A stretch of DNA of 64,000 bases, from NCBI RefSeq assembly GCF_001984105.1, contig NZ_MTQM01000005.1, positions 1 through 64,000 of the forward strand, in the 5' to 3' direction. The notes beneath the pieces were generated by a model, which was not told the origin of the DNA, made no database searches, and saw only the letters and a list, made by a program, of their open reading frames with translations. The DNA comes from Microbacterium sp. CSI-V (lineage in GTDB: Bacteria; Actinomycetota; Actinomycetes; Actinomycetales; Microbacteriaceae). The position numbers and the translations under genes are program-made. Shown piece by piece: positions 50,508 through 58,860 of this stretch; position 1 is the stretch's first letter, and each line of letters begins with the position of its first letter.

Positions 50508-52126
50508 CTCTCCTCCTCGGTGCCGACGTGCAGCACGCCGGGCAGTCGCGCGGCGACCACGGCACCGCGTCCCGCGCCTCCGGCATCCACGATCCAGACG
50601 TCTCCGCCGCGGCGCCGGGCGAACTCCCGCGACAACGGCAGCCCAACACCGAGTCCGTGCACGGCGGCCGGATCGTCGGTGCGCTCGCGCGGGGCGAAGG
50701 CGGCGTCCACGTCGGCGATCCCGCCGCCGGTGTCGGCCACCGTGAGCACGACGTCGGCGCCGTCGCCCAGCACCGCGACCTCGACCTCGCGGGGCTCGCC
50801 CCCGGATGCCGCCGCGCTCACGGCGTTGTCGACCAGGTTGCCGAGCACGGCGACGACGTCCTCCACGTCGGCGACGGTCGAGGGGAGCCACGTGTCCTCC
50901 GACACCCGGAGCGTCACCCCGCGTTCGCGCGCCGACAGTCCCTTCGCCCCCAGGAACGAACCCAGCATCGCGTCGCCGACGAGGTCGAGCCCGGGCACGG
51001 CCCAGTCGACCGAGCCCCGATCGACGAGGTCGGCGAGGAATGCGCGCGCCTCCGCCGTCCGTCCGGCGTCGAGCAGCCCGACGGCGGCGTGCACGCGATT
51101 GGCGTTCTCGTGGCGCTGCACCCGCAGCGCGTCGCCGAGTGCGCGGACGCTGTCGAGCCGGTCGGACAGCGCCAGGACGTCGGTGCGATCGCGCAGCACG
51201 GCGACGCGGCCGAGCGTCCGCGTCCCGCGCCGGACCGGCCGGACGTCGACGAACACGACGCGTTCGCCGATCGGCATCCCGCTCGGGGCCCCGGATCCGG
51301 CGAGCGCGGATGCCACGGCGACCGGCAGAGCGAGCTCGTCGAGGCGGCGCCCGACCGCGCCGGACACCCCGAGCAGGGTCTCGGCCGTCGTCGTGCACAC
51401 GCGCACGACGCCGGTGTCGTCGATGGCCACGACGCCCTCGTCGGCGCTCTCCAGCACCGCCGTCTGCGTCTGGACGAGGGCGACGAGCTCCTCGGGCTGC
51501 ACGCCGAGCGTGACCCGTTCGAGGCGTCGGCGCATGAGGAGCGCCACTGCGACGCCGAGGCCCACGGCCACGACCACCGCGATGCCGATGCCGATCAGCA
51601 GCGCGGGCAGGTCGTCGAACACGCTCGCGCGCTCGAAGCCGACGCTCACCTCGCCCACCGGGTCGCCTCCCCTGGGCGGGTACACCGGCACCTTGGCGCG
51701 CGCGGATTCGCCGAGCGTCCCGGTCTCCCACGTGACGACCTCGCGTCCGGCGAGCGCGTCCGTGAAGCTCGTGCTCACCACCTCGCCGAGCCGGTCGGGG
51801 TCGGGATGGGCGAGACGGATGCCATGGTCGTCGGTGATCACGACGAACAGGCCCTCTGTCCGCGCGGTGACGTCGGAGGCGTAGCGCTCGAGCGTCCCGC
51901 CGCGCAGGGACGCGGCATCCGGAGTCCCCGGGTCGGCCGAGTACTCCGCGACGAGCTCGCGGACCTCGGGTGCTTCGGCGACGGACCGGGCGATGTTGAG
52001 GGCGGACGAATCGGCTTCGGCACGGAGCTGTTGGATGCCGAGCCACGCGAACACCGCGGTGCACACGGCGACGACGGCCACCATCGTGGCGATCTGCACG
52101 AGGAGCATCCGGGTGGCGAATCGCAT
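50504..52126 (-). CDS. CitA/DcuS-type sensor histidine kinase
   Basis: A 540-residue kinase with two membrane helices (about 8-30 and 170-195) flanking an extracellular PAS-like (PASC) sensor domain, then a cytoplasmic PAS (about 215-320). The phosphoacceptor region is VQRHENANRVHAAVG near 337, and the ATP domain has NLVDNAVSAAA, DTGGGI and GLGVGLPL. This architecture is that of CitA/DctB-type sensors of extracellular carboxylates. The ATG at 52126 begins MRFATRMLLVQ; the open frame upstream lacks coding character. Confidence 0.9.
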   Translation of the reverse strand: MRFATRMLLVQIATMVAVVAVCTAVFAWLGIQQLRAEADSSALNIARSVAEAPEVRELVAEYSADPGTPDAASLRGGTLERYASDVTARTEGLFVVITDDHGIRLAHPDPDRLGEVVSTSFTDALAGREVVTWETGTLGESARAKVPVYPPRGGDPVGEVSVGFERASVFDDLPALLIGIGIAVVVAVGLGVAVALLMRRRLERVTLGVQPEELVALVQTQTAVLESADEGVVAIDDTGVVRVCTTTAETLLGVSGAVGRRLDELALPVAVASALAGSGAPSGMPIGERVVFVDVRPVRRGTRTLGRVAVLRDRTDVLALSDRLDSVRALGDALRVQRHENANRVHAAVGLLDAGRTAEARAFLADLVDRGSVDWAVPGLDLVGDAMLGSFLGAKGLSARERGVTLRVSEDTWLPSTVADVEDVVAVLGNLVDNAVSAAASGGEPREVEVAVLGDGADVVLTVADTGGGIADVDAAFAPRERTDDPAAVHGLGVGLPLSREFARRRGGDVWIVDAGGAGRGAVVAARLPGVLHVGTEEER

Positions 52127-52146
52127 GACACCTCCGGACGCCGTCG

Positions 52147-52161
52147 TGCGCGAAATGCGCA
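52147..52161. promoter_or_regulatory. Inverted repeat in the citAB-citM divergent region
   Basis: TGCGC-GAAAT-GCGCA lies 21 bp upstream of the sensor kinase start, in the 158-bp divergent region. It could be a response-regulator binding site, but short GC inverted repeats are common in this DNA. Confidence 0.35.
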
Positions 52162-52284
52162 GAACACACGCTACGCGCACAACGCCGCTCAATGCGAGCA
52201 AGCGCGCGCCGCGGCACCGCGATCCGTAGCCTCGGCCCATTCCCCGGCGCACCGCGTGCCGGCATTCACGACGAAGGAGTCGCG

Positions 52285-53811
52285 ATGACCCCCCACATCC
52301 TCACGGCCGAGACAGCCGACTACGCCGTGGCGTACACGCCCGCGGACGGCGTGCTCGTGGCTCTCGGCTTCCTCATGGTGCTGTCGTTCATGGCGCTGAT
52401 CATGACGCGGCGACTCACACCGATGGTGGCGCTGATCGTGGTGCCGACGATCTTCGGTCTGATCGCGGGCGCCGGGTTCGGCCTCGGCGACATGGTGATC
52501 GACGCGATCGGCAAGATGGCGCCGACCGCCGCGCTGCTGCTGTTCGCGATCATGTACTTCGGCATCATGATCGACGTCGGCCTGTTCGATCCGCTGATCC
52601 GCGTGATCACGCGCTTCCTCGGCGACGACCCCGCCAAGGTCGTGCTCGGCACGGCGATCCTCGCCGGCGCCGTCTCGCTCGACGGCGACGGCTCGACGAC
52701 CTTCATCATCACCACCTCGGCGATGCTGCCGATCTACCTGCGCCTGGGCATGAGCCCGGTCGTCCTCACGTGCGTCGCGGGCCTGATGAACGGCACGCTC
52801 AACATCGTCCCGTGGGGTGGCCCCACGGTCCGCGCGGCCACCGCCCTCGGCCTGCAGCCCACCGACGTCTTCGTGCCGATGCTCCCCTCGCTGCTCGCCG
52901 GTCTGGTCGTCGCGCTCGCGTTCGCGTGGTTCCTGGGCCTGTCGGAGCGCAAGCGTCTCGCCGGCTCCGTCGACACCTCCAAGCTCGACACCCCCGGTGT
53001 CTTCGGCCGCCTGGGCGCTCCGAAGCTGTTCCGCGGCGCCGAGTCGAAGCCCGGCGCGCTCGCGTCGCTGCGCACCGGCAACATCGTCACCGTCCGCGGA
53101 GGACGCGGTGCCGTCGCCGCCCCCGAACTGGTCCAGGCGGCCGACACCGCGATGGCCGACACGATGCTCGACCCGAACCGCGCTACGCTCCGCCCGAAGC
53201 TCATCTGGTTCAACCTCGCACTGACCGTGGCCGTGATGGTGCTGCTGGTGCTCGACCTCTTCCCGCTGGCGTTCGTGTTCATGGTCGGTGCGGCGCTCGC
53301 GCTCATCGTCAACTTCCCGAAGCTGCGCGGACAGGCCGACGAGATCGTCGCCCACGCCCCGAGCATCGTCGGTGTCGTCTCGATGGTGCTGGCCGCCGGC
53401 GTCCTGGTGGGCGTGCTCAACGGCACCGGGATGGTCACGGCGATGGCCGCCTGGATCACCCAGGTGATCCCGTCCTCGATGGGGCCGTTCCTCGCCGTCA
53501 TCACGGGCGTGCTGTCGATCCCGTTCACGTTCTTCATGTCGAACGACGCGTTCTACTTCGGCATCCTGCCGGTGCTGGCCGAGAGCGCCGCGAACTACGG
53601 CATCACCCCGGTCGAGATGGCCCGCGCCTCGATCACGGGCCAGCCGGTCCACCTGCAGAGCCCGCTGGTCCCCGCGATCCTGCTGCTGGTCTCGCTCGCC
53701 GGCGTCAACCTCGGCGACCACCACAAGAAGGTGCTGTGGCGAGCGACGATCGTGTCGCTCGTGATGCTCGCCGTCGGCGTGCTGGTCGGGGCGGTCCCGC
53801 TCCTCGGCTGA
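52285..53811 (+). CDS. CitM-family citrate (metal-citrate) transporter
   Basis: A 508-residue membrane protein with about twelve hydrophobic segments. It matches the CitMHS family by MYFGIMIDVGLFDPLIRVITRFLGDDPAKVVLGTAILA, SLDGDGSTTFIITTSAMLPIY, GTLNIVPWGGPTVRAA and FFMSNDAFYFGILPVLAE. Family members take up citrate complexed with Mg2+ or Ca2+ by proton symport. The ATG at 52285 has GAAGGAG 6 bp upstream. It is divergent from the CitAB-like two-component genes, which presumably induce it. An intrinsic terminator follows. Confidence 0.9.
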   Translation: MTPHILTAETADYAVAYTPADGVLVALGFLMVLSFMALIMTRRLTPMVALIVVPTIFGLIAGAGFGLGDMVIDAIGKMAPTAALLLFAIMYFGIMIDVGLFDPLIRVITRFLGDDPAKVVLGTAILAGAVSLDGDGSTTFIITTSAMLPIYLRLGMSPVVLTCVAGLMNGTLNIVPWGGPTVRAATALGLQPTDVFVPMLPSLLAGLVVALAFAWFLGLSERKRLAGSVDTSKLDTPGVFGRLGAPKLFRGAESKPGALASLRTGNIVTVRGGRGAVAAPELVQAADTAMADTMLDPNRATLRPKLIWFNLALTVAVMVLLVLDLFPLAFVFMVGAALALIVNFPKLRGQADEIVAHAPSIVGVVSMVLAAGVLVGVLNGTGMVTAMAAWITQVIPSSMGPFLAVITGVLSIPFTFFMSNDAFYFGILPVLAESAANYGITPVEMARASITGQPVHLQSPLVPAILLLVSLAGVNLGDHHKKVLWRATIVSLVMLAVGVLVGAVPLLG

Positions 53812-53827
53812 GCCTCTCGCTCGACAC

Positions 53828-53857
53828 GGGCCCCGGATGCCACGGCATCCGGGGCCC
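53828..53857 (+). terminator. Rho-independent terminator of the citrate transporter gene
   Basis: A 14-bp perfect stem GGGCCCCGGATGCC closed over two bases, followed by TTCCCC, starting 17 bp after the stop. The stem includes the over-represented word GGATGCC and its complement. Confidence 0.8.
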
Positions 53858-53915
53858 TTCCCCTGTCCCGAGCCGCGCCGGGCGGGGCCGTCCCCCGCCG
53901 CGCCGTGTTCCACCC

Positions 53916-53988
53916 CACGCATAAACGCGATCCGCGTGCATAAACGCGTGCTCACCGCGTTTATGGTCGTGGATCGCGTTTATGCGTG
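53916..53988. repeat. Palindromic element, family A copy 4 (most regular)
   Basis: Perfect 18-bp outer arms CACGCATAAACGCGATCC (53916-53933; complement 53971-53988) and perfect 10-bp inner arms CATAAACGCG (53939-53948; complement 53956-53965). It is placed between the two intrinsic terminators in the 305-bp gap between the convergent citrate transporter and GH43 genes. Confidence 0.92.
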
Positions 53989-54070
53989 AAGGAGGTGACG
54001 CCCGCACCCGTCCCGGCACCGCGCGGACGGGCCGGGCACGGCAGGCGGCCCGCGCACCGGGCACGAGGAA

Positions 54071-54098
54071 GACCCCGGATGCCAGGGCATCCGGGGTC
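54071..54098 (-). terminator. Rho-independent terminator of the GH43 gene
   Basis: A 13-bp perfect stem GACCCCGGATGCC over a 2-bp loop, read on the minus strand into CTTCCTCG, 19 bp after the GH43 stop. It has the same GGATGCC/GGCATCC core as the terminator at 53828. Confidence 0.8.
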
Positions 54099-54116
54099 CT
54101 CCTTCCGTTCAGCGGA

Positions 54117-57100
54117 TCAGGCGTCGGTGCGGCGCGAGCGACGCAGCGTCCACACCACTCCCGCCGCGACCAGCAGGAACGCGGCGAGCAGCCCCGCACC
54201 CAGAGGTGCCTGCGCTCCGGTGGCGGCGAGCTGGCCCGCGGCGACGACAGTGATCGGCACACTCCGGATCACCGAGCCGTCGGCTGCGTAGACCACGATC
54301 GTGTGGCTGCCCGCGGCGAGGTCGCCGGGGATCTGCACGTCGAACGTGACGCGGCCGCTCGCATCGGCGGCGGGGATGCCGGCGATACGGATCGGGTCGC
54401 TGCGCAGCTCGGCCGTGACCTGCTCGCCCGCGGCGAGACCCGTCACCGTCACCCGCACGATCCCGCCGCGCTCGACCGTGGTGGTCGAGACCGACACCGA
54501 CGGGGTGGCATCCGGGGTGCTCGTGGGCGAGACCGTCGGGGTCGGCGTGCCCGTGGGCTCGGTCGTCGGCTCCGGCGTGGCGGTGGGCGTCGCGGTGGGC
54601 GAGGCCGTCGGGGTGGCCGTCGGGGTCGGCGTCGGCTCCGTCGTGTCGGGCACCTCGCGCGGAGCGACGCTCGTGAGCGTCGGCTTCACGGTCTGGAACA
54701 ACCCGTCCGGACCGATCTCGAGGCGGTCGATGGTCGTCTCGCGGTTCGTCCCGCCGCCGCCCGGGATAGCGAACCGGTGGTACGCGATGTACCACTCGTC
54801 CGTGCCCGGGACGGTGATGATCGAGCTGTGCCCCGTCCCGAGGATGCCCTGCGAGGTGTCCTTCGAGAGGATCACGCCGCGGTACGTCCACGGGCCGTCG
54901 ATGCTCGTCGACGTGGCGTAGCCGACGCGGTAGTCGGCCGAACCCGTGTCGTCGATCGAGTACGTGAGGTGGTACAGACCGTCGCGGTAGTTCACGAACG
55001 TCCCCTCACGGAAGTCGTTCAGCCCCGAGATCGGCTTGATCGTGCCCGCCTTGATGCTCTTCATGTCATCCGAAAGCTCGCCGTAGACCGGGTTGCCGTT
55101 GCCCCAGAACAGGTAGTACTTCCCCGTCTTCGGGTCGTGGAACGCCGCCGGGTCGATCGCCTGTCCGCTGTGGACGCTCTCGGCGTTGGTGATCATCGGC
55201 TGAGCGTCCGCGGTGAACGGCCCCTCGGGACTGTCGGCGACCGCGACACCGATCTCCTTGCGGTCGTCCTGCGGGTTGTGACCGCTGAAGTAGAAGTAGT
55301 ACTTCCCGCCCTTCTCGATGATCGTCGGAGCCCAGGCGTTGCCGGTCGCCCACGGAACGTCGCCGTTCGCGCCGTCCAACGTCAGGAACGGCGTGTCGGA
55401 CCGTGTCCAGTCGACGAGGTTCTTCGACTTCCACACGTAGAACGTGTTGCCGCCCCAGCCGGGGACCCCGTCGGTCGTGGCGTAGATGTAGTACGTGTCA
55501 CCGAACACCGCGATGTTCGGGTCGGCGTACAGACCCGGCAGGACCGGGCTCTTCATCTCGACCGCCTTCAGCGTCCAGACCACGTCGGCCTGCCCGTCGG
55601 TCTTCAGCGTGACCGTGACCGGCGTGCTGAGGTTTCGGACCGTGCCCGATGCCGGGGTCGCGGTCGTGCCGGAAGCGGTCGTGAACGTCGGGCGCAGCTT
55701 CGTCAGGTCGGTGCCCGGCACGACGGGGAACAGCACTGTGCGGTTCTCGGCGTCGACGATCGGGGCGACCTTGAGCGCTGCGGCATCCTGAAGGCTGACC
55801 TCGGTGAGCAGCCCGGGGTTCTGGGCCGCGACCTCGTCCGGGCTCAACGCGCGGTTGTACAGCGCGAACTCGCGCATCTGACCGCGGAAGAGGTTGTCGT
55901 CGTTGTAGACGGACTTGCCGAGGTAGTTCGCCAGGGTCGTGCCCTTTCCGATGTCCCCCGGTCGGACGGTCACGTTGGTGTTCTCGGCGACCTTCTGGCC
56001 GTCGAGGTACAGTCGCGCGGTGCTGCCGCTCAACGTGTAGGTCAGGTGCACCCAGCGGTCGCGTGGCAGGGCGCTGGCGGCGGACGCGTTCTGCTCGCCC
56101 GTCCAGTTGCCCGTGGTGAGCGCGCCGCGGTACTGGCCGTTGCCGGTCGAGAACAGGTACCCGTTGCCCTTCCCGTCGCTGCCGGTGTTTCCGAAGCCGT
56201 ACAGGAAGTACGGGTTCTTCTGCGCCGCGTCGATCCGCACCTCGGTGTCGACGGTGAAGTCGGTGACACCCGCGAGCACGTTGTCGGGCAGGTCGACGTA
56301 GTCGTTGCTGCCGTCGAAGGTCAGCGCACCGTCCGCGAACGTCGCTCGGCCCTGGATCTGCGCATCGCGGCCCGCCCCGGAGCGGTCGTGCAGCGTCGCG
56401 CCCGAACCGTCGGTGAAGTCGTACCGCAGCACCTCGCCCTTCTCGTTCGCCGTGACCGGGGTCACGCCGGGCTCGGTGACGATGTTCTCCCGCAGGGCCG
56501 CGAGCTCCTCCGCGGTCACGGGCATGACGGTGCCGTGGCGCGGGCTGCTGGGCAGCGTGTAGCTCGCCGGAACCTGCCAGTTCGGGTTCGCGATGTCGGT
56601 GGTGGCCAGCGGGATGTACCCGCGCCCGCCGTACTCGTCGACGAACAGGTAGTACTTGTCGCCGTTGACGTCGCCCGGGTTGGACTTGAAGATGCTCGGG
56701 CCTTCCACCGCACCCGTGCCGGCGTTCTTGCCGATGCACGAGGTGACCTGCGTCCAGTCCTTCAACGGAGCGGTCAGCACCGGGGAGCTCTCCTGGATGA
56801 TGTCGCTGCATCCGGTCGTCCCGGCGCCCTCGTCCTTCGTGAAGCGCTGGTAGACGCCGTCCGCCTTGATCACGGTGGAGTCGATGCGGGAGATCCCGCC
56901 CTGCCAGACCTGCGGCTCGCTGAAGGTCACGAAGTCGCGCGTGGTGGCGTACATCATGCTGTTGGGCACGTTGGCGGTGTGGTTCGGGTCGTCCACCGGG
57001 TAGATCTTCGAGGCCCAGAACACCACGTACTGGCCGAGGCTCTCGTCGTAGTACGCCTCCGGCGCCCAGGTGTTGCCGGCGGTGTCGGGCGAGACCCGGA

Positions 57101-58721
57101 CGTGCCGTTGGTCGCTCCAGTTCACGAGGTCGTGCGACTCCCACACCTCGATGTACTTCGAGCCGACCGTCTGCGAGTCGCCCCACGAGGTGCCGCCGCC
57201 GATCGAGAGGTCGGTGGCGATCAGGTAGAACGTGTCGCCCTCGGGAGAGCGGATGATGAACGGGTCGCGCAGACCCTTCTCCCCGTAGGTCGAGGTGAGG
57301 GCGGGCTTGCCGCCGTTGAGCTCGGTCCACGACAGCGCGTCGTTGCCGTTGCTCGCGGCGAAGTAGATGTTCTCGCCCTCGATCGTGTTCCCGGTGAAGT
57401 ACGCGAAGGTGTACCCCTCGAAGGCACCGAGGTGCACCGCCTTGCGGACGTTCACGACGATGTCGCGGGTGCGGGTCGCCGAGCCCTTCGTCACGGATGC
57501 CGTGAGCGTCACGGTCGTGTCGGCCTCCTGGCGCGCGACGACACCCGTGGGGGAGACCACCGCGGGGTTCGAGCTCGTCCAGGTGACCGGCAGCTCCTCC
57601 GCCGTCGTCGGCAGCGTCAGGTTGCCGCGCGCGTCATCGGAGTTGACCACCGCGATCGCGTCGACGGCCCGCTGCGCCGCACCCGCGTCATCGGGGACGG
57701 CCCGCACGGTGGCGGTGAAGCCGACGCTCTGCGTCGCGGTGCCACGGGTGAGGGTGGCCGTCAGCGTGACTTCCGCGTCGGCCTGCCCGGCGGCGGGGCG
57801 GGTGACCGCGCCCGTCGACGACACCAACGCGGGGTTCGACGACGCCCACGAGATGCTCGACCCGTTCGTGCCGGCGGTGGGCAGGGCGATGTCCGCGGTG
57901 ACGGCGCTCAGGTCGCCGAGGCCGAGCGCGGCCGCGTCGCGCGCGACGCGCTGCGCGTCGGTGGCGACGAGCGTCGTCACCTCATCGGCGGAGAGGGCCC
58001 GGTCGTACAGTCGGAAGTCGCGGAGGCTCCCGGCCAGACGCTTGTCGCCGGTGTAGTTCGAGCGGCCGAGGTAGTTGGCGGTGGTCGTGCCGCCGCCGAT
58101 CGAGCCGGGGGTGGTGGTGGTGTTGGTGTTCTCGGCGACCTGGACGCCGTCGAGGTACAGGCGCGAGGTCTTGCTGCCCGCGTCGAGGGTGTAGGTGAGG
58201 GTCTTCCAGACGCCGCGATCGAGGTTCGCCGAGCCGCGGGTCTCCTGCTCGGTCGACCAGTTGCCGCTGGCGATGCCGGTACGGGCCGGGTTGCCCGTGG
58301 CGAACAGGTAGCCGTTTCCGTACCAGTCCGTGGTGTTGCCCAGACCCCAGATGAAGTAGTTGCCCGACTGTTCCGGGCGCACGAGCACGTCGGTGCTGAC
58401 GGTGATGGACGAGAGCCCCGCGAGGATGTTGTTGGGAACGCTCACATAATCGTCGGCGCCGTCGAGTCGGACCCCGTTCGCACCGGTCAGCGAGGGACCG
58501 CCGACGTAGGCGGCATCCCGACCGTTGCCGGAGTCGTCGTGCGCGACGGCCCCCGAGGTCTCGTCGAGCGGGTAGGAGACGACCAGTCCGCTCGTGGGGG
58601 TGGCCGCGGTCGCGGCCAGAGGGACGGCGATCGGCGCCGCGACGAGCGCGGCGACGACCGGGACGGCGAGCGCCCAGGACGGGAGACGGCGGGGGAGCGC
58701 CGTCCGGGGGAGTGTAGGCAC
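54117..58721 (-). CDS. Wall-anchored multidomain double GH43 arabinan-degrading enzyme
   Basis: About 1,534 residues. It has an N-terminal signal peptide ending ATAA; LamG-like domain 1 (about 47-240); two atrophied Ig-like repeats (about 255-425; SSNPALVSSTGAVTR, SSNPAVVSPTGVVAR); GH43-like domain 1 (about 440-745; GLRDPFII, NTWAPEAYYD, AVEGPSIF); LamG 2 (about 765-957); GH43 domain 2 (about 1067-1345; YADPNIAVF, AIDPAAFHD, FREGTF); a Pro/Thr linker; an Ig-like module; and the sorting signal LAATG, hydrophobic helix, RRSRR tail of sortase E substrates. It should release arabinose from arabinan outside the cell. The start is GTG 58721 (AGAGGA upstream) or ATG 58757. Confidence 0.85.
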   Translation of the reverse strand: MPTLPRTALPRRLPSWALAVPVVAALVAAPIAVPLAATAATPTSGLVVSYPLDETSGAVAHDDSGNGRDAAYVGGPSLTGANGVRLDGADDYVSVPNNILAGLSSITVSTDVLVRPEQSGNYFIWGLGNTTDWYGNGYLFATGNPARTGIASGNWSTEQETRGSANLDRGVWKTLTYTLDAGSKTSRLYLDGVQVAENTNTTTTPGSIGGGTTTANYLGRSNYTGDKRLAGSLRDFRLYDRALSADEVTTLVATDAQRVARDAAALGLGDLSAVTADIALPTAGTNGSSISWASSNPALVSSTGAVTRPAAGQADAEVTLTATLTRGTATQSVGFTATVRAVPDDAGAAQRAVDAIAVVNSDDARGNLTLPTTAEELPVTWTSSNPAVVSPTGVVARQEADTTVTLTASVTKGSATRTRDIVVNVRKAVHLGAFEGYTFAYFTGNTIEGENIYFAASNGNDALSWTELNGGKPALTSTYGEKGLRDPFIIRSPEGDTFYLIATDLSIGGGTSWGDSQTVGSKYIEVWESHDLVNWSDQRHVRVSPDTAGNTWAPEAYYDESLGQYVVFWASKIYPVDDPNHTANVPNSMMYATTRDFVTFSEPQVWQGGISRIDSTVIKADGVYQRFTKDEGAGTTGCSDIIQESSPVLTAPLKDWTQVTSCIGKNAGTGAVEGPSIFKSNPGDVNGDKYYLFVDEYGGRGYIPLATTDIANPNWQVPASYTLPSSPRHGTVMPVTAEELAALRENIVTEPGVTPVTANEKGEVLRYDFTDGSGATLHDRSGAGRDAQIQGRATFADGALTFDGSNDYVDLPDNVLAGVTDFTVDTEVRIDAAQKNPYFLYGFGNTGSDGKGNGYLFSTGNGQYRGALTTGNWTGEQNASAASALPRDRWVHLTYTLSGSTARLYLDGQKVAENTNVTVRPGDIGKGTTLANYLGKSVYNDDNLFRGQMREFALYNRALSPDEVAAQNPGLLTEVSLQDAAALKVAPIVDAENRTVLFPVVPGTDLTKLRPTFTTASGTTATPASGTVRNLSTPVTVTLKTDGQADVVWTLKAVEMKSPVLPGLYADPNIAVFGDTYYIYATTDGVPGWGGNTFYVWKSKNLVDWTRSDTPFLTLDGANGDVPWATGNAWAPTIIEKGGKYYFYFSGHNPQDDRKEIGVAVADSPEGPFTADAQPMITNAESVHSGQAIDPAAFHDPKTGKYYLFWGNGNPVYGELSDDMKSIKAGTIKPISGLNDFREGTFVNYRDGLYHLTYSIDDTGSADYRVGYATSTSIDGPWTYRGVILSKDTSQGILGTGHSSIITVPGTDEWYIAYHRFAIPGGGGTNRETTIDRLEIGPDGLFQTVKPTLTSVAPREVPDTTEPTPTPTATPTASPTATPTATPEPTTEPTGTPTPTVSPTSTPDATPSVSVSTTTVERGGIVRVTVTGLAAGEQVTAELRSDPIRIAGIPAADASGRVTFDVQIPGDLAAGSHTIVVYAADGSVIRSVPITVVAAGQLAATGAQAPLGAGLLAAFLLVAAGVVWTLRRSRRTDA

Positions 58722-58784
58722 GGGGGTGCGGATCCTCTCGTGAATGCGACATTGCATGAGCCGTCGGCGGCGACGACTACCCGA

Positions 58785-58817
58785 ATGTTAGCGCTCACAC
58801 ACCTGTTGACGTCAACA
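58785..58817 (-). promoter_or_regulatory. Promoter of the GH43 gene with two LacI-type operators
   Basis: On the minus strand TTGACG (58810-58815), a 19-bp spacer and TAACAT (58785-58790) form the promoter. TGTTGACGTCAACA (58804-58817) is a perfect palindrome over the -35 box, and TGTTAGCGCTCACA (58786-58799) a near-perfect one over the -10 box. Both fit LacI/GalR operators. The LacI gene ends 43 bp upstream of this region. Confidence 0.75.
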
Positions 58818-58860
58818 CCGAGTTTCCGCGGCGATGAGCCCGCCGACGGCTACGCGCGGA

